Of a stretch of DNA of 64,000 nt, positions 24,794 through 33,728 are shown in pieces (position 1 is the stretch's first letter; each line of letters starts with the position of its first letter). The position numbers were made by a program, and so were the translations under genes. This stretch comes from Burkholderiales bacterium 67-32 (GTDB lineage Bacteria > Pseudomonadota > Gammaproteobacteria > Burkholderiales > Burkholderiaceae_B), in contig MKUP01000033.1 of NCBI GenBank assembly GCA_001898625.1, positions 630,684-694,683 of the forward strand, read 5' to 3'. Under the pieces are notes generated by a model that did no database searches, was not told the DNA's origin, and saw only the letters and a list, made by a program, of their open reading frames with translations.

Positions 24794-25791
24794 GATGGAA
24801 AGGTTTCCGTAAGGGGTGAATCGAACAGGCGGCGGACCTCCGCCGCCGCCTGCTCCAATGCCAGGCGGGCCGGCCGCAGTGTGGCCGCGTGCATCACGAA
24901 CGCGTGCGGCATGTCCGGGAATTGCACGACGTGGTGGGGGACCGCCGCCCGTTGCAGGCGTTCGGCAAGGTCCCCGGTATCGGCCAGCAGCGGGTCCTGC
25001 GCGCCGCAGCCCAGCCATACCGGGGGCAGTCCGCGCAAGTCCTGGCGCAGGGGAACCGGTCCGGGCACCGCGTCAGGATCCGCGTCGCCCAGGTAGCTGC
25101 GCCATACCCACTGGGAATACGGCCGGGAGCCCTGCCTGGGCCCGCCGCAATTGGGATAGAAAAGCACGAGTCCGGCGGGTAGTTCCTGCCGCCGGTCGCG
25201 CAGCGCGAGCGTGGCGGACAGCGCCAGCGTCGCACCGGCGGATTCTCCGAAGAACGCCCATGCGTCTCCATCCAGCCCCAGATCCGCGCCCTGGCTTCGA
25301 AGCCAGGCCAGCACGCACAGGATCTCGTCCTGCTGGACGGGATAGCGGTACTCGGGGGCCCTGCGGTAGTCGATGGCGGCGATCACGCAGCCGGTCAACG
25401 CCGCCAGCCGATGAATGGTGCCGAGGTGCGAGTCGATACCGCCAGCCCAGAACCCCGCGCCGCGCAGGAACACCAGGCAGGGCGCGTGCTCCTGCCGATG
25501 GCTGGCAACCAGCCGCACCGGGATGTCGCCATGCGGCCCGCGCACGAGGTGGTCGTCCGACCGGGCCACGTCCGGGACTCCGGTGTTCAGCGCCTGGAAG
25601 TAGCGCGACTGGCGCAGCCGGGCTTCCTCGATGGGCATGGCAAGCGGATCGCCGGGCCGTTGGCCGGCCAGCCCTTGCTGCGCTTCCTGAAACGTCCGGT
25701 ACATGGTCGCGGGAGAGTCGTTGATCACGACTGGATTAGACTCCAGCCCCCTGGCTCGTTGCCATAGGCGTTCGCTAATCTCTAAAATCAC
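24790..25791 (-). CDS. Alpha/beta hydrolase of the hormone-sensitive-lipase type
   Basis: Up to 333 residues from a GTG at 25791; an ATG at 25704 (MYRTFQEAQQ) is a shorter alternative, and neither has a clear ribosome site. The nucleophile elbow is GESAGA. The usual HGGG oxyanion loop is replaced by FLRGAGFWAGG, with Arg where the family has His. The catalytic Asp lies near GCGAQDPLLADTGD and the His in FPDMPHAFVMH. The enzyme probably cleaves a carboxylic ester. It heads the operon and lies only 5 bases from the start of the divergent LysR gene, so promoters must overlap coding sequence. Confidence 0.85.
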   Translation of the reverse strand: MILEISERLWQRARGLESNPVVINDSPATMYRTFQEAQQGLAGQRPGDPLAMPIEEARLRQSRYFQALNTGVPDVARSDDHLVRGPHGDIPVRLVASHRQEHAPCLVFLRGAGFWAGGIDSHLGTIHRLAALTGCVIAAIDYRRAPEYRYPVQQDEILCVLAWLRSQGADLGLDGDAWAFFGESAGATLALSATLALRDRRQELPAGLVLFYPNCGGPRQGSRPYSQWVWRSYLGDADPDAVPGPVPLRQDLRGLPPVWLGCGAQDPLLADTGDLAERLQRAAVPHHVVQFPDMPHAFVMHAATLRPARLALEQAAAEVRRLFDSPLTETFPS

Positions 25792-25796
25792 TATCC

Positions 25797-26711
25797 ATGG
25801 ATAATATGGATTTCCGCCTGCTGCGCGCCCTGCTCGTCCTGGTCACCGAGAAGAACGTGACCCGCGCCGCGAATCTCCTGGGAGTCGGCCAGCCGGCCTT
25901 GAGCCAGACGCTGGGCAAACTGCGGGAACACTTCAACGACCCGCTGCTCGTCCGCACCCGCGGCGGCATGGTGCCCACCGAACGGGCACGCGAACTGGAA
26001 CAGTCGGCGCGGCAGATCCTGGCGGAGTACGACAGGATGGTCTCGCCCGCCGACCGTTTCGATCCCGCGACGTCGCGCCGGCGCTTCGTCGTGACCATTC
26101 CCGAATATGCCGAGCACATGCTGATGCCGCCCTTGCTGGAGCGCCTGCGGCGGGAATCGCCCGACATCCGCATCGAGGTGCGCCCGCCGCAGCCGGCCCG
26201 GGCCATCGAACAACTGGAAGCCGGCGACGTGGATCTTCGGATCGCCTGGCTGCTGGCGCCCACGCCGACGCTGCGATCCATGCCCTTGTTCCAGGATCAG
26301 GTCGTGTGCCTGGCCAGCCGCTCGCATCCCACGATCCGGGACAGGCTAACGGTGGAGGATTTCCTGCGGTGCCCGCACGTGCGCCCGCTGGGTACGGGCC
26401 GGCCGACCACGGCCGTGGTGCTGGACGAAGCGGTAGCCAGAGGGGGGAGCAAGATCGAGCGGCCGTTCCTGGTCCAGAACTTCCTGACCATCCCGGCCAT
26501 CGTCTCGCGCACCGACATGCTGGCGACCCTGCCGCGCATGCTGGCCCGGCCCTTCGCCGACCAGTACGCGCTGCGACTGCTGGAGGTGCCGCTGCGCCTG
26601 CCTCGCATCCGCTACGCGGCGTACTGGCACGAGCGCAGCCAGAAGGATCCCGGGCACCGCTGGCTGCGCGGCATGTTCCAGCACGCCGGGCACGAGCTGG
26701 CCGGGAAATAG
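25797..26711 (+). CDS. LysR-type transcriptional regulator (NodD/NahR-like subgroup)
   Basis: A 304-residue regulator (start ATG 25797, or ATG 25806 giving MDFRLLRAL). Residues 1-65 form the helix-turn-helix (NVTRAANLLGVGQPALSQTLGKLREHFNDPLLVRT), the wording typical of NodD/NahR/LinR regulators of aromatic or plant-signal genes. The effector domain has the subgroup pattern VTIPEYAEHMLMPPLLERLRRE. It is immediately divergent from the esterase-cupin-flavin reductase-Bug operon and is a likely controller of it. Confidence 0.9.
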   Translation: MDNMDFRLLRALLVLVTEKNVTRAANLLGVGQPALSQTLGKLREHFNDPLLVRTRGGMVPTERARELEQSARQILAEYDRMVSPADRFDPATSRRRFVVTIPEYAEHMLMPPLLERLRRESPDIRIEVRPPQPARAIEQLEAGDVDLRIAWLLAPTPTLRSMPLFQDQVVCLASRSHPTIRDRLTVEDFLRCPHVRPLGTGRPTTAVVLDEAVARGGSKIERPFLVQNFLTIPAIVSRTDMLATLPRMLARPFADQYALRLLEVPLRLPRIRYAAYWHERSQKDPGHRWLRGMFQHAGHELAGK

Positions 26712-26772
26712 GGCCTTGCCGGCGCGGCGGGGATCGATGCGCCCCTTTCTGCATGCGAGCGGGGCGGCCCGA

Positions 26773-27744
26773 TCAGTTCTCCGGCGCGATGTGCTCGTCC
26801 CGCGCCATCCGGGTCCACCGGGTCACCTCGGCGGCAAGAATCCTGCGGCCCTCCTCCGGGCTGGTGATCCAGGGGCCGGTGCCGTTCGACGCCAGACTCT
26901 CGACCACCTGCGGATTCGTCATGGTTTCGCGCACCAGTTCGTTGAGCTTGGCCACGATGGAAGCCGGCATCCCCTTGGGGCCGGCCAGCGCGGTCCAGCC
27001 GACGACGTCGAAACCCGGCAGCACGGTCTCGTCCAGCGTCGGCACGCCGGGATAGCGGGCCGCGCGCTCCTTGGACGTGACCGCCAGCAGCTTGACCTGT
27101 CCACCGTTGACCAGTTCGTTCATGCCGAACAGGCTCGTCATGATCACCGGCACCTGGCCCGCCATGACGGCGGTGTTCAGGTCGCCCTGCGTCTTGTAGG
27201 GAATGTGGTTCAGGCTGATCCCCGCGCCGGCCTGCATGAAGGCGGCGGCAAGATGGGGGCCGGTGCCGATGCCCGGCGTGCCGTAGTCGATCCCGCCGGG
27301 GCGCTTGCGGGCCTGCTCCACCATTTCCTGGATGGTGCGGAAAGGCGCGTTGGCGTTGGCGACGATGCCCAGTCCGCTGCGCGTCAGCATCGAGACCACG
27401 GTGAAATCGTTGACGGGATCGTAGGGCAGGGAGTTGTACAGTCCGGGCGCCGCGGCGTGGCCCGATGCCATCAGGAACAGGGTGTAGCCATCCGGGGCGC
27501 TGCGGGCAACCGACGCGGCGGCGATCGTGCCCCCCGCCCCCGGTTTCATGTCGACGATGGCGGTCTGGCCGAACTTGGCCTTGAACTGGGCGGCCAGCAG
27601 GCGCGCATAGAAATCGATGGACCCGGACGCGCCGAATCCATGGACGATGCGGACCATCCGGCTCGGCCACGCATCGGCCTGCTGAGCCAGGGCCGCCGCC
27701 GGCATCACGGCGGCGGTGATCAAACAGCACACGGCGGACTTCAT
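26773..27744 (-). CDS. Bug/TctC-type periplasmic receptor with atypical loop
   Basis: A 323-residue receptor from ATG 27744, signal peptide MKSAVCCLITAAVMPAAALA. The N-terminal motif reads IVHGFGASGSIDFYARLLA, so the Pro-Gly-Gly loop has become Gly-Ala-Ser-Gly, and the second loop is MKPGAGGTIAAASV. The ligand loop is HIPYKTQGDLNTAV instead of VPYKG. These changes suggest a divergent ligand. It follows an amidohydrolase gene by 41 bases on the same strand. Confidence 0.9.
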   Translation of the reverse strand: MKSAVCCLITAAVMPAAALAQQADAWPSRMVRIVHGFGASGSIDFYARLLAAQFKAKFGQTAIVDMKPGAGGTIAAASVARSAPDGYTLFLMASGHAAAPGLYNSLPYDPVNDFTVVSMLTRSGLGIVANANAPFRTIQEMVEQARKRPGGIDYGTPGIGTGPHLAAAFMQAGAGISLNHIPYKTQGDLNTAVMAGQVPVIMTSLFGMNELVNGGQVKLLAVTSKERAARYPGVPTLDETVLPGFDVVGWTALAGPKGMPASIVAKLNELVRETMTNPQVVESLASNGTGPWITSPEEGRRILAAEVTRWTRMARDEHIAPEN

Positions 27745-27785
27745 GGTGTACTTCCTCCTCGGTAAGGGAACGGCCGGGCCGCCGG

Positions 27786-29231
27786 TCAGTTGAAGCGGAT
27801 GGTCGCGGCCAGGCTCGCGATGCGCCGCTGCGCGTCGGTCAACGCGTGCTTGAGTTCGTCCCAATCGACGCCGATCATCCGGCCCTGGCGCTTGCGGGCG
27901 GTCCCGGCCACCCACACGCTGTCGACGTCGGCGGTGCCGGCGAAGGTGAGCACGCGTTCGGCCAGGCTGCCCGCCATGCCGAATCCGATGCGCCGGGTGC
28001 CAAGAAGCACCAGGTCGGCGCGCTTGCCCACCGCCAGCACACCGGTCCGGTGGCCCAGGCGTACCGACTGCGCCCCCAGGCGCGTGGCGAAGTCGAGCAC
28101 GTAGAGAGACGTGCAGTCCGACACGATGCCGGGGTGCCTGGCGTCGAGGTAGAGCGTCCAGTAGGCCGACCGCACGTGTTCGAAGTAATCGCTCGTCAGC
28201 GACACCGGGACGTCGACGCCGATGCCCGCCGGCACGCCCGCGCTGCGCGCATGCGCGTGAATGGGCGCCCCCTTCTGCGCGTAGAGCACATAGGGGAATT
28301 CGGCCATGGTGGTCGCGCTCAGCATGGAGCCGGCTTCCCGCATCAGGGCCAGTTCAGCGGCGGTCAGCGCATTGGCATGGACCGCCTGGAAATCCGGCCC
28401 CAGCAGTCCGGCGTCGGCCAGGTCCTCGATGCCCGATCCGCGGTGCCCCATCACGCCCTGGGGATGCGGCGTCTCGGGCTTGTGGATGTGCTGGGGCATG
28501 AACTGGATGCCCATGCCGCGTATCCTCGACCATTCGTCGCGGATGTCGTCCAGCGCAGTGCCGTTGTTGCCACTGGGTGCAATGGCAAGCTGCAGCGGTG
28601 CGGACGGGTCATGGAACAGCTCGGACTGCAACCGTTCCGCGGTGGCCCAATGGGACGCCTCGGGCCGCGCGATCCGCTGCCGGTTGGCGGCCGCCAGCGA
28701 GATCGTATCCCCCGGCTTGAATGACGGCGCCACGCCCAACTGGAACGCGAACCACCCGCCTATGCCGGAGTCCCGCAGGCCACGGGCGGCGGCCATGGCG
28801 TGCGCCTCGGATATCTGCCCATGCGCATAGTCGACCACGGTCGTCACGCCCGAGTCGATGGCCTGCAAGCCGCCGACCAGTTCCGCCAGGTAGTGGTCCT
28901 CGGGTGTCATCGACACGATGGTCCGCATTTTCCATTGCTGGTAGGCGGGCAGATAGGGGGCCGGCCGCACCTTGACCAGCCCGCCCATGTCGATGGCTTC
29001 CCACACGTGGCGATGGCTGTCGACCATCCCCGGCATGAGTATCATGCCCGCCGCATCGACGACCTCGTCGGCGGGCTCGTCCAGGCGGCGGCCGATCGCG
29101 GCGATGGTGTCGCCTTCGATCAGGAGATCGCCCTGGTCGAGATCGCCCAGTTCCTCGTCCATCGTCAGGATCGACGCGTTCCGGATCAGGGTTTTCCTGG
29201 GCGTGGTCGATGCTCGTCTTTCGTCGCTCAT
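27786..29231 (-). CDS. Amidohydrolase/deaminase of the TrzA-AtzB-cytosine deaminase group
   Basis: A 481-residue metal hydrolase. The first metal-binding pair is His73 and His75 in DSHRHVWE, a further His lies in FQAVHANAL, and the final Asp region is IGVDVPVSL. The N- and C-terminal strands (LIRNASILTMDEE and LAVGKRADLVLLGTRRIG) form the composite beta domain. The group deaminates or dechlorinates heterocycles such as triazines, guanine and S-adenosylhomocysteine. It is paired with the Bug receptor 41 bases downstream, so a transported N-heterocycle or amide is plausible. No signal peptide, so cytoplasmic. Confidence 0.88.
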   Translation of the reverse strand: MSDERRASTTPRKTLIRNASILTMDEELGDLDQGDLLIEGDTIAAIGRRLDEPADEVVDAAGMILMPGMVDSHRHVWEAIDMGGLVKVRPAPYLPAYQQWKMRTIVSMTPEDHYLAELVGGLQAIDSGVTTVVDYAHGQISEAHAMAAARGLRDSGIGGWFAFQLGVAPSFKPGDTISLAAANRQRIARPEASHWATAERLQSELFHDPSAPLQLAIAPSGNNGTALDDIRDEWSRIRGMGIQFMPQHIHKPETPHPQGVMGHRGSGIEDLADAGLLGPDFQAVHANALTAAELALMREAGSMLSATTMAEFPYVLYAQKGAPIHAHARSAGVPAGIGVDVPVSLTSDYFEHVRSAYWTLYLDARHPGIVSDCTSLYVLDFATRLGAQSVRLGHRTGVLAVGKRADLVLLGTRRIGFGMAGSLAERVLTFAGTADVDSVWVAGTARKRQGRMIGVDWDELKHALTDAQRRIASLAATIRFN

Positions 29232-29360
29232 GGGTCGATCAGCAAAAGTTGATGAAGCGCTGATCGTAAGAAAGGTGCCGGGCTTGCAGGAGATATCAGT
29301 TTTGCCCGGTTGATCGACGAACGGAAAGCGTCGGCCTGGCGGGCGCGGGGCCCGCCGGGT

Positions 29361-29627
29361 TCATCCGCGGATGCGCCCCCACAGATACGCGACCGCCGCA
29401 ACCGCCGCGACGGACGTGATGGGATGGCGGCGGATGATGTCCCGGGCGCACAGCACCGCGTTTTCCAGCGCGTCGCTGCCTTCGTCCAGGGCGTCCGCGG
29501 CGGTTTCCTTGGCGCGCCGCGTGGCGCGGGTCACCTTGTCGGCGGTGGCGTGTGCGGCCTTGTCGACGGCGTCCGCGCCGTCTTCCAGGACATCCTTGGC
29601 TTTTTCCACGTTGCGATCCGAGGCCAT
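29361..29627 (-). CDS. ElaB/YqjD/DUF883-type membrane-anchored protein
   Basis: An 88-residue protein from ATG 29627. A long amphipathic charged helix (DRNVEKAKDVLEDGADAVDKAAH and onward) is followed by a single C-terminal membrane segment ITSVAAVAAVAYLWGRIRG, the design of ElaB/YqjD proteins, which are tail-anchored and reported to bind ribosomes in stationary phase. It stands alone between two amidohydrolase genes. Confidence 0.85.
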   Translation of the reverse strand: MASDRNVEKAKDVLEDGADAVDKAAHATADKVTRATRRAKETAADALDEGSDALENAVLCARDIIRRHPITSVAAVAAVAYLWGRIRG

Positions 29628-29826
29628 GCTGTGCTCCTGTCGTTGGTGAAGGGGTTCGCTCCAGTATTGCCAACAATCCTGGAACAAGCCGCTACGGGGT
29701 GCAACAGGCCGTGCGCGCGCGCCACCGATACCTCGCCGGTATCGTCGCGGCAAAGCCGCCATCTCCTCCGCCGTGTCCGCTGCCCCTAAGATCCGACCCG
29801 GATAACGACACAAGGAGGAGACAGAC

Positions 29827-31152
29827 ATGAACATACGCAAACACGCCATCCTTGGCGCCCTCTCGGCGCTCCTGCCCATTCTTGCCGCCTGCGGCGGCGG
29901 CGACGACACCATCGACGTGGCCGGCGGAACGGTCCTGCAGAACGCGACCGTGGTGAACACGCGCGACGGCTCGCTCGCGGCCGGCATGAATGTCCACCTG
30001 GAAGGCGGGAAGATCCGGCGCATCACCACGCAGCCCCTGCGCGCCACGGGCGGCGCGCAGGCCATCGACATCTCGGGCAAGTACGTCGTGCCCGGCTATC
30101 TGGACATGCACGCGCATGCCGTGGAAAGTGCCGACCGCGATCCGCCCTATTGGCCGCTGATGATCGCCAGCGGCATCACGGGATTCCGCGAAGAGTCGGA
30201 TTCCCCGGCCAACATGGAACGCGGCAAGGTCCTGAACCAGGACAGCGCCGCGGGGCGGGTGCTGGCGCCGGAGGTCATCTTCCACGGCGGCGAGGCGCAC
30301 CTGAACCCCACCATCAGCGCGCGGGACGCGAGCAACGCGGGCGCGCCGTCCTTCGATCACCTGGGTGCCGGCTGGGGCCTGCTGATGGACTGCTCCAGCG
30401 AGGAGCAGACGCTGCGCCCGGCGGCGCTGGCCGGATCGCTGAAGCCGCCCTTTCCGCCTACCTTCGTCACCAACCCGCGCGCCTACGACGGCGCCCAGAA
30501 CGCGCCGTTTTACCAGCGCATCCTGGACACCTACGATGAAGCCAAGTGCGCCGAGCTGAGCAAGGTGTTCGCGAAGAACGGCACCTGGCAGACGCTGACG
30601 CTGATCCGGCTGCGCACGCAGGTCTACGGCAACGATGCGCAGTACCGCAATGACCCCAACCTGATCTATATCGACAAGTCCACGCGTGCGATCTGGCAAC
30701 AGGTGGGTGACCAGTTCGCCAAGCTGCCCGCGAGCGCGGTTACTACGCTGCAACAGTTCTATGAATTGCAGAAGCGGGTTTCCAAGCTCATGAAACTGAA
30801 CGGCGTCAAGATCATGGCGGGTTCGGACTTCAGCGGCAACATGAGCATCTGGCTGGTGCCGGGCATCAGCCTGCACCAGGAGTTCCGCGAGCTGGCTTCG
30901 GCGGGTTTCTCGCCGCTGGAAGTCTTGCAGATGGCGACGCGGGATCCGGCGGAGTTCCTGGGGCGCCAGTCCAGCCTGGGCTCGGTGGAGGAAGGCAAGG
31001 ACGCCGACCTGGTGGTGCTGGACGCCAATCCGGTGGCCGACGTGGCGAACCTGGACAGGATCTCGGCCGTGGTGCTGAAGGGCCGGTATCTCTCCAGCGT
31101 GGCGCTGGACAAGATGAAGGCCGATGCCGCCGCGGCGATCGCCAGGCAATAG
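29827..31152 (+). CDS. Amidohydrolase lipoprotein
   Basis: A 441-residue protein with AAGGAGGAGA before its ATG. A lipoprotein signal ends LLPILAAC, placing the lipidated Cys at 22, followed by GGGDD linker. The mature part is an amidohydrolase: composite N-terminal strands, metal pair in YLDMHAHAVES, Asp in MAGSDFSGN, and C-terminal GSVEEGKDADLVVLDANPV. It is therefore a periplasmic-facing, membrane-anchored imidazolonepropionase/prolidase-like hydrolase, an unusual place for this family. The neighbouring genes are opposite in direction and it appears monocistronic. Substrate unknown. Confidence 0.85.
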   Translation: MNIRKHAILGALSALLPILAACGGGDDTIDVAGGTVLQNATVVNTRDGSLAAGMNVHLEGGKIRRITTQPLRATGGAQAIDISGKYVVPGYLDMHAHAVESADRDPPYWPLMIASGITGFREESDSPANMERGKVLNQDSAAGRVLAPEVIFHGGEAHLNPTISARDASNAGAPSFDHLGAGWGLLMDCSSEEQTLRPAALAGSLKPPFPPTFVTNPRAYDGAQNAPFYQRILDTYDEAKCAELSKVFAKNGTWQTLTLIRLRTQVYGNDAQYRNDPNLIYIDKSTRAIWQQVGDQFAKLPASAVTTLQQFYELQKRVSKLMKLNGVKIMAGSDFSGNMSIWLVPGISLHQEFRELASAGFSPLEVLQMATRDPAEFLGRQSSLGSVEEGKDADLVVLDANPVADVANLDRISAVVLKGRYLSSVALDKMKADAAAAIARQ

Positions 31153-31212
31153 CGGTCTTGCAAGCATGCGTGGCCGCCGGAGCGGCCGGCGGCGGTCAGT
31201 GCGGTTCGCGGG

Positions 31213-32568
31213 CTACCCCGGCCGGTAGTCGTCCGGCGCCCCCGGCGGCACGGGCGGATGTTCCTTCAAGGTGTCCTGAAAAGCCTGGATCATCTTGCGG
31301 ATGGGGCCGCGCACCCATCCCTGCGCTGCGTTTACGTCCGTCTCTTCCTTCGGATCCTGCACGATGTTGAACACATAGGGCGTTTCCAGATGGATGGGGC
31401 CGGCGTTGGGCTCGACCTCCCAGACGAAATGCATTTTCCAGTCGCGCCACTTTGCCGCGCGCAATTCGGATTTGATGTAATACAGGAAGCCTTCGCGGTT
31501 CGAGGTTTCCTGCTGGCCGCACAGAAAGCCGGTCTGGTCGATGCCGTCCATGGGCCGGTCGGCGGGTATCTCGGCGCCGGCCATGGCGGCCAGCGTCGGG
31601 AACAGGTCCACCACGTGCACGATTTCGTTGGTCACGCGGGTAGCAGGTACCCGGCCTGGCCACCGCACGATCAAAGGCACCCGGAGCGCGCCTTCCATTG
31701 CGGTGTGGTAAGTGCCGGTCCACATGCCGGCGCTGCCGCGCCAAGGCCTGCGGAATTCGGGTCCGTTGTCGCTGGCAAAGATGAACACCGTGTCGTCACG
31801 CAGGCCGAGTTCATCCACGGTGTCGAGCATCTGCCCCACGCGGTGATCCATTTCCGCCAGTGAATCGGCAAAATCGCCCTTCCTGGTCGTGCCGATGAAT
31901 TCGCGATGAGGGATCGTGGGATAGTGCAGTTGCGTCAACGGCACGTACAGGAAGAACGGTTGATCAGTTGGCGCCTTGCGGCGGATGAAGTCGCAGCTCC
32001 GGCGGGTGAGCTCTTCGTCGATACGGCGGCGCATCTCCAGATCGTACGGTTCGCGCTTCTCGGCCGGCTGGCCGCGCAGGCCTTCCATCACGTGCGGAAT
32101 GTCGACCACGGTCTCGTCGAATCCCACCTGCTCGGTGAACATGCTCTCATTGGTGGTGCGCGGAATGCCGTACCACTCATCGAAGCCGCGGTCCTTGGGA
32201 TAGCGGCCTTCGATATCGCCCAGGTGCCACTTGCCATACATGGCGGTCGCGTAGCCGGCCCTGGACAGCACTTCGGCCAGGGTCACTTCCCAGGGAACGA
32301 TGCCTTGCGGCAGTCCCGCCGGCACCGATTGCAGCGCGCCGGTACGGATCGGATGGCGGCCGGTCATCAATGCCGAACGAGTCGGCACGCAGTCGCTTTC
32401 CACATTGAAATTCAGGAACTGCGTTCCCTCTCTGGCCAGGGCGTCGATGCGCGGCGTCGGTGCGCCGCGCAATGCGCCGCCACCATAGCAGCCGAGCTCG
32501 CCCCAGCCGAGATTGTCGGCCAGCACCAGTACGATGTTGGGCTGGCGTTTGTCAGAACGTCTATCCAT
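31213..32568 (-). CDS. Sulfatase (formylglycine-dependent, arylsulfatase type)
   Basis: A 451-residue sulfatase starting ATG 32568 behind GGAAGAGATAG. The formylglycine motif is Cys60-Val-Pro-Thr-Arg64 followed by SALMTGRHPIRTG; metal ligands Asp18-Asn19 are in VLADNLGWG, the GKWH element lies in MYGKWHLGD and the second Asp-Asn in FASDNGPEFRRPWRG. The protein is complete and has no signal peptide, so it should work in the cytoplasm. It sits 57 bases behind a Bug receptor gene, the same pairing as at 52563/53557 and 62504/63485. Likely substrate: an imported sulfate ester. Confidence 0.9.
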   Translation of the reverse strand: MDRRSDKRQPNIVLVLADNLGWGELGCYGGGALRGAPTPRIDALAREGTQFLNFNVESDCVPTRSALMTGRHPIRTGALQSVPAGLPQGIVPWEVTLAEVLSRAGYATAMYGKWHLGDIEGRYPKDRGFDEWYGIPRTTNESMFTEQVGFDETVVDIPHVMEGLRGQPAEKREPYDLEMRRRIDEELTRRSCDFIRRKAPTDQPFFLYVPLTQLHYPTIPHREFIGTTRKGDFADSLAEMDHRVGQMLDTVDELGLRDDTVFIFASDNGPEFRRPWRGSAGMWTGTYHTAMEGALRVPLIVRWPGRVPATRVTNEIVHVVDLFPTLAAMAGAEIPADRPMDGIDQTGFLCGQQETSNREGFLYYIKSELRAAKWRDWKMHFVWEVEPNAGPIHLETPYVFNIVQDPKEETDVNAAQGWVRGPIRKMIQAFQDTLKEHPPVPPGAPDDYRPG

Positions 32569-32625
32569 CTATCTCTTCCATTCTGTTATGGACGCCGGCG
32601 CAATACGCGCGGCCGGCGGTACCTC

Positions 32626-33606
32626 TCAATTCAATTGCAGCGACAGCGAAGGAACCAGCTTGCGCCAGGTCGCCACCGCGTGCAGCAGGAACGGCTCGAA
32701 CTGATCGCTGCCCATGAAGCGCGCATCAAAGCCGATCTCCAGCAGCTTGGCCTGAAAATCGCGCTGCGCCACGATCTTGCGGATCTCGCTGGACAAGCGT
32801 TCGATCACCGGTGCCGGCGTACCTCTGGGAGCAACCACCCCGACCCACTGGTTCTGCGCAATGTCCGGATATCCCAGTTCGGTCAGGGTCGGCACGCCAG
32901 GCAAGGCCGGGTTGCGTGTGGGCGAGGTGATCGCCACGATGCGAATGGCGCCCGCCCTGGCTTGAGGCGCTAGCGGGGCATAGCCCAGTACCGCCATGGG
33001 CACCTGGCCGCCGACCAGGTCGGTCACGGCCTGGCCGCCGCCTTTGTAGGGAACGTGGATCAGGCTGACGCCCGCCAGCTTGCTGAGCCACTCACCGATG
33101 ATGTGTTGCGACGACCCCGTACCGGAGGTGCCGTAGGCGATGGCCCCAGGTTTCGAGCGGGCCGCGTCGATCAGTTCCTTGAAGCCCTTGTACGGGGCAC
33201 GGCCGGAGACCGCCACGCCCACGGGCTGGTCGCCGATCATCGCCACACCGACCAGGTCGCGGCTGAAATCCCAGGGCACATTCTTGTTCACGACGCCGAG
33301 CAGCGTGGCGGAATCGGAGGCAATCGCAAGCGTGTAGCCATCGGCCCTGGATTGGACGACGGTTTGCATGCCGATGGATCCGGCCGCGCCGGGCCGGTTT
33401 TCCACCACCACCGTCTGGCCCAGGGCCTTGCCCAGCGCCACGCCCAGCATGCGGGCAACGGTGTCGTTGCTGCCGCCGGCAGCCTGCGGCACCACGATAC
33501 GGATGGGCTGATCCATGGGCCAATCGGCGCGGGCGGCGCCCGCACCCACAACCACGGCGCCGGCCATGGCGAACCGCATCAGGCGGCACAAAATGAGCTT
33601 CTTCAC
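32626..33606 (-). CDS. Bug/TctC-type periplasmic receptor paired with a sulfatase
   Basis: A receptor of about 326 residues. GAAGGA is 6 bases before a GTG at 33606 but touches the ATG at 33612, so the GTG is the better start; the frame is the same. The signal peptide ends VVVGAGAARA. Landmarks are IVVPQAAGGSNDTVARML, VVVENRPGAAGSIGMQTV, IHVPYKGGGQAVTDL and PGVPTLTELGYPD. It precedes the sulfatase gene in one transcript and is divergent from a LysR gene. Confidence 0.92.
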   Translation of the reverse strand: MKKLILCRLMRFAMAGAVVVGAGAARADWPMDQPIRIVVPQAAGGSNDTVARMLGVALGKALGQTVVVENRPGAAGSIGMQTVVQSRADGYTLAIASDSATLLGVVNKNVPWDFSRDLVGVAMIGDQPVGVAVSGRAPYKGFKELIDAARSKPGAIAYGTSGTGSSQHIIGEWLSKLAGVSLIHVPYKGGGQAVTDLVGGQVPMAVLGYAPLAPQARAGAIRIVAITSPTRNPALPGVPTLTELGYPDIAQNQWVGVVAPRGTPAPVIERLSSEIRKIVAQRDFQAKLLEIGFDARFMGSDQFEPFLLHAVATWRKLVPSLSLQLN

Positions 33607-33728
33607 GAGCATTCCTTCGAGCGTCGGGGGGTGACGGAAGCAGTTTAGGTAGCTTCATGGAAAGGGAATACTCGATTTATCTGAGCTTTAGATAAGATTC
33701 GCTTATCACCCGCCCCGCCCGACCAGCC

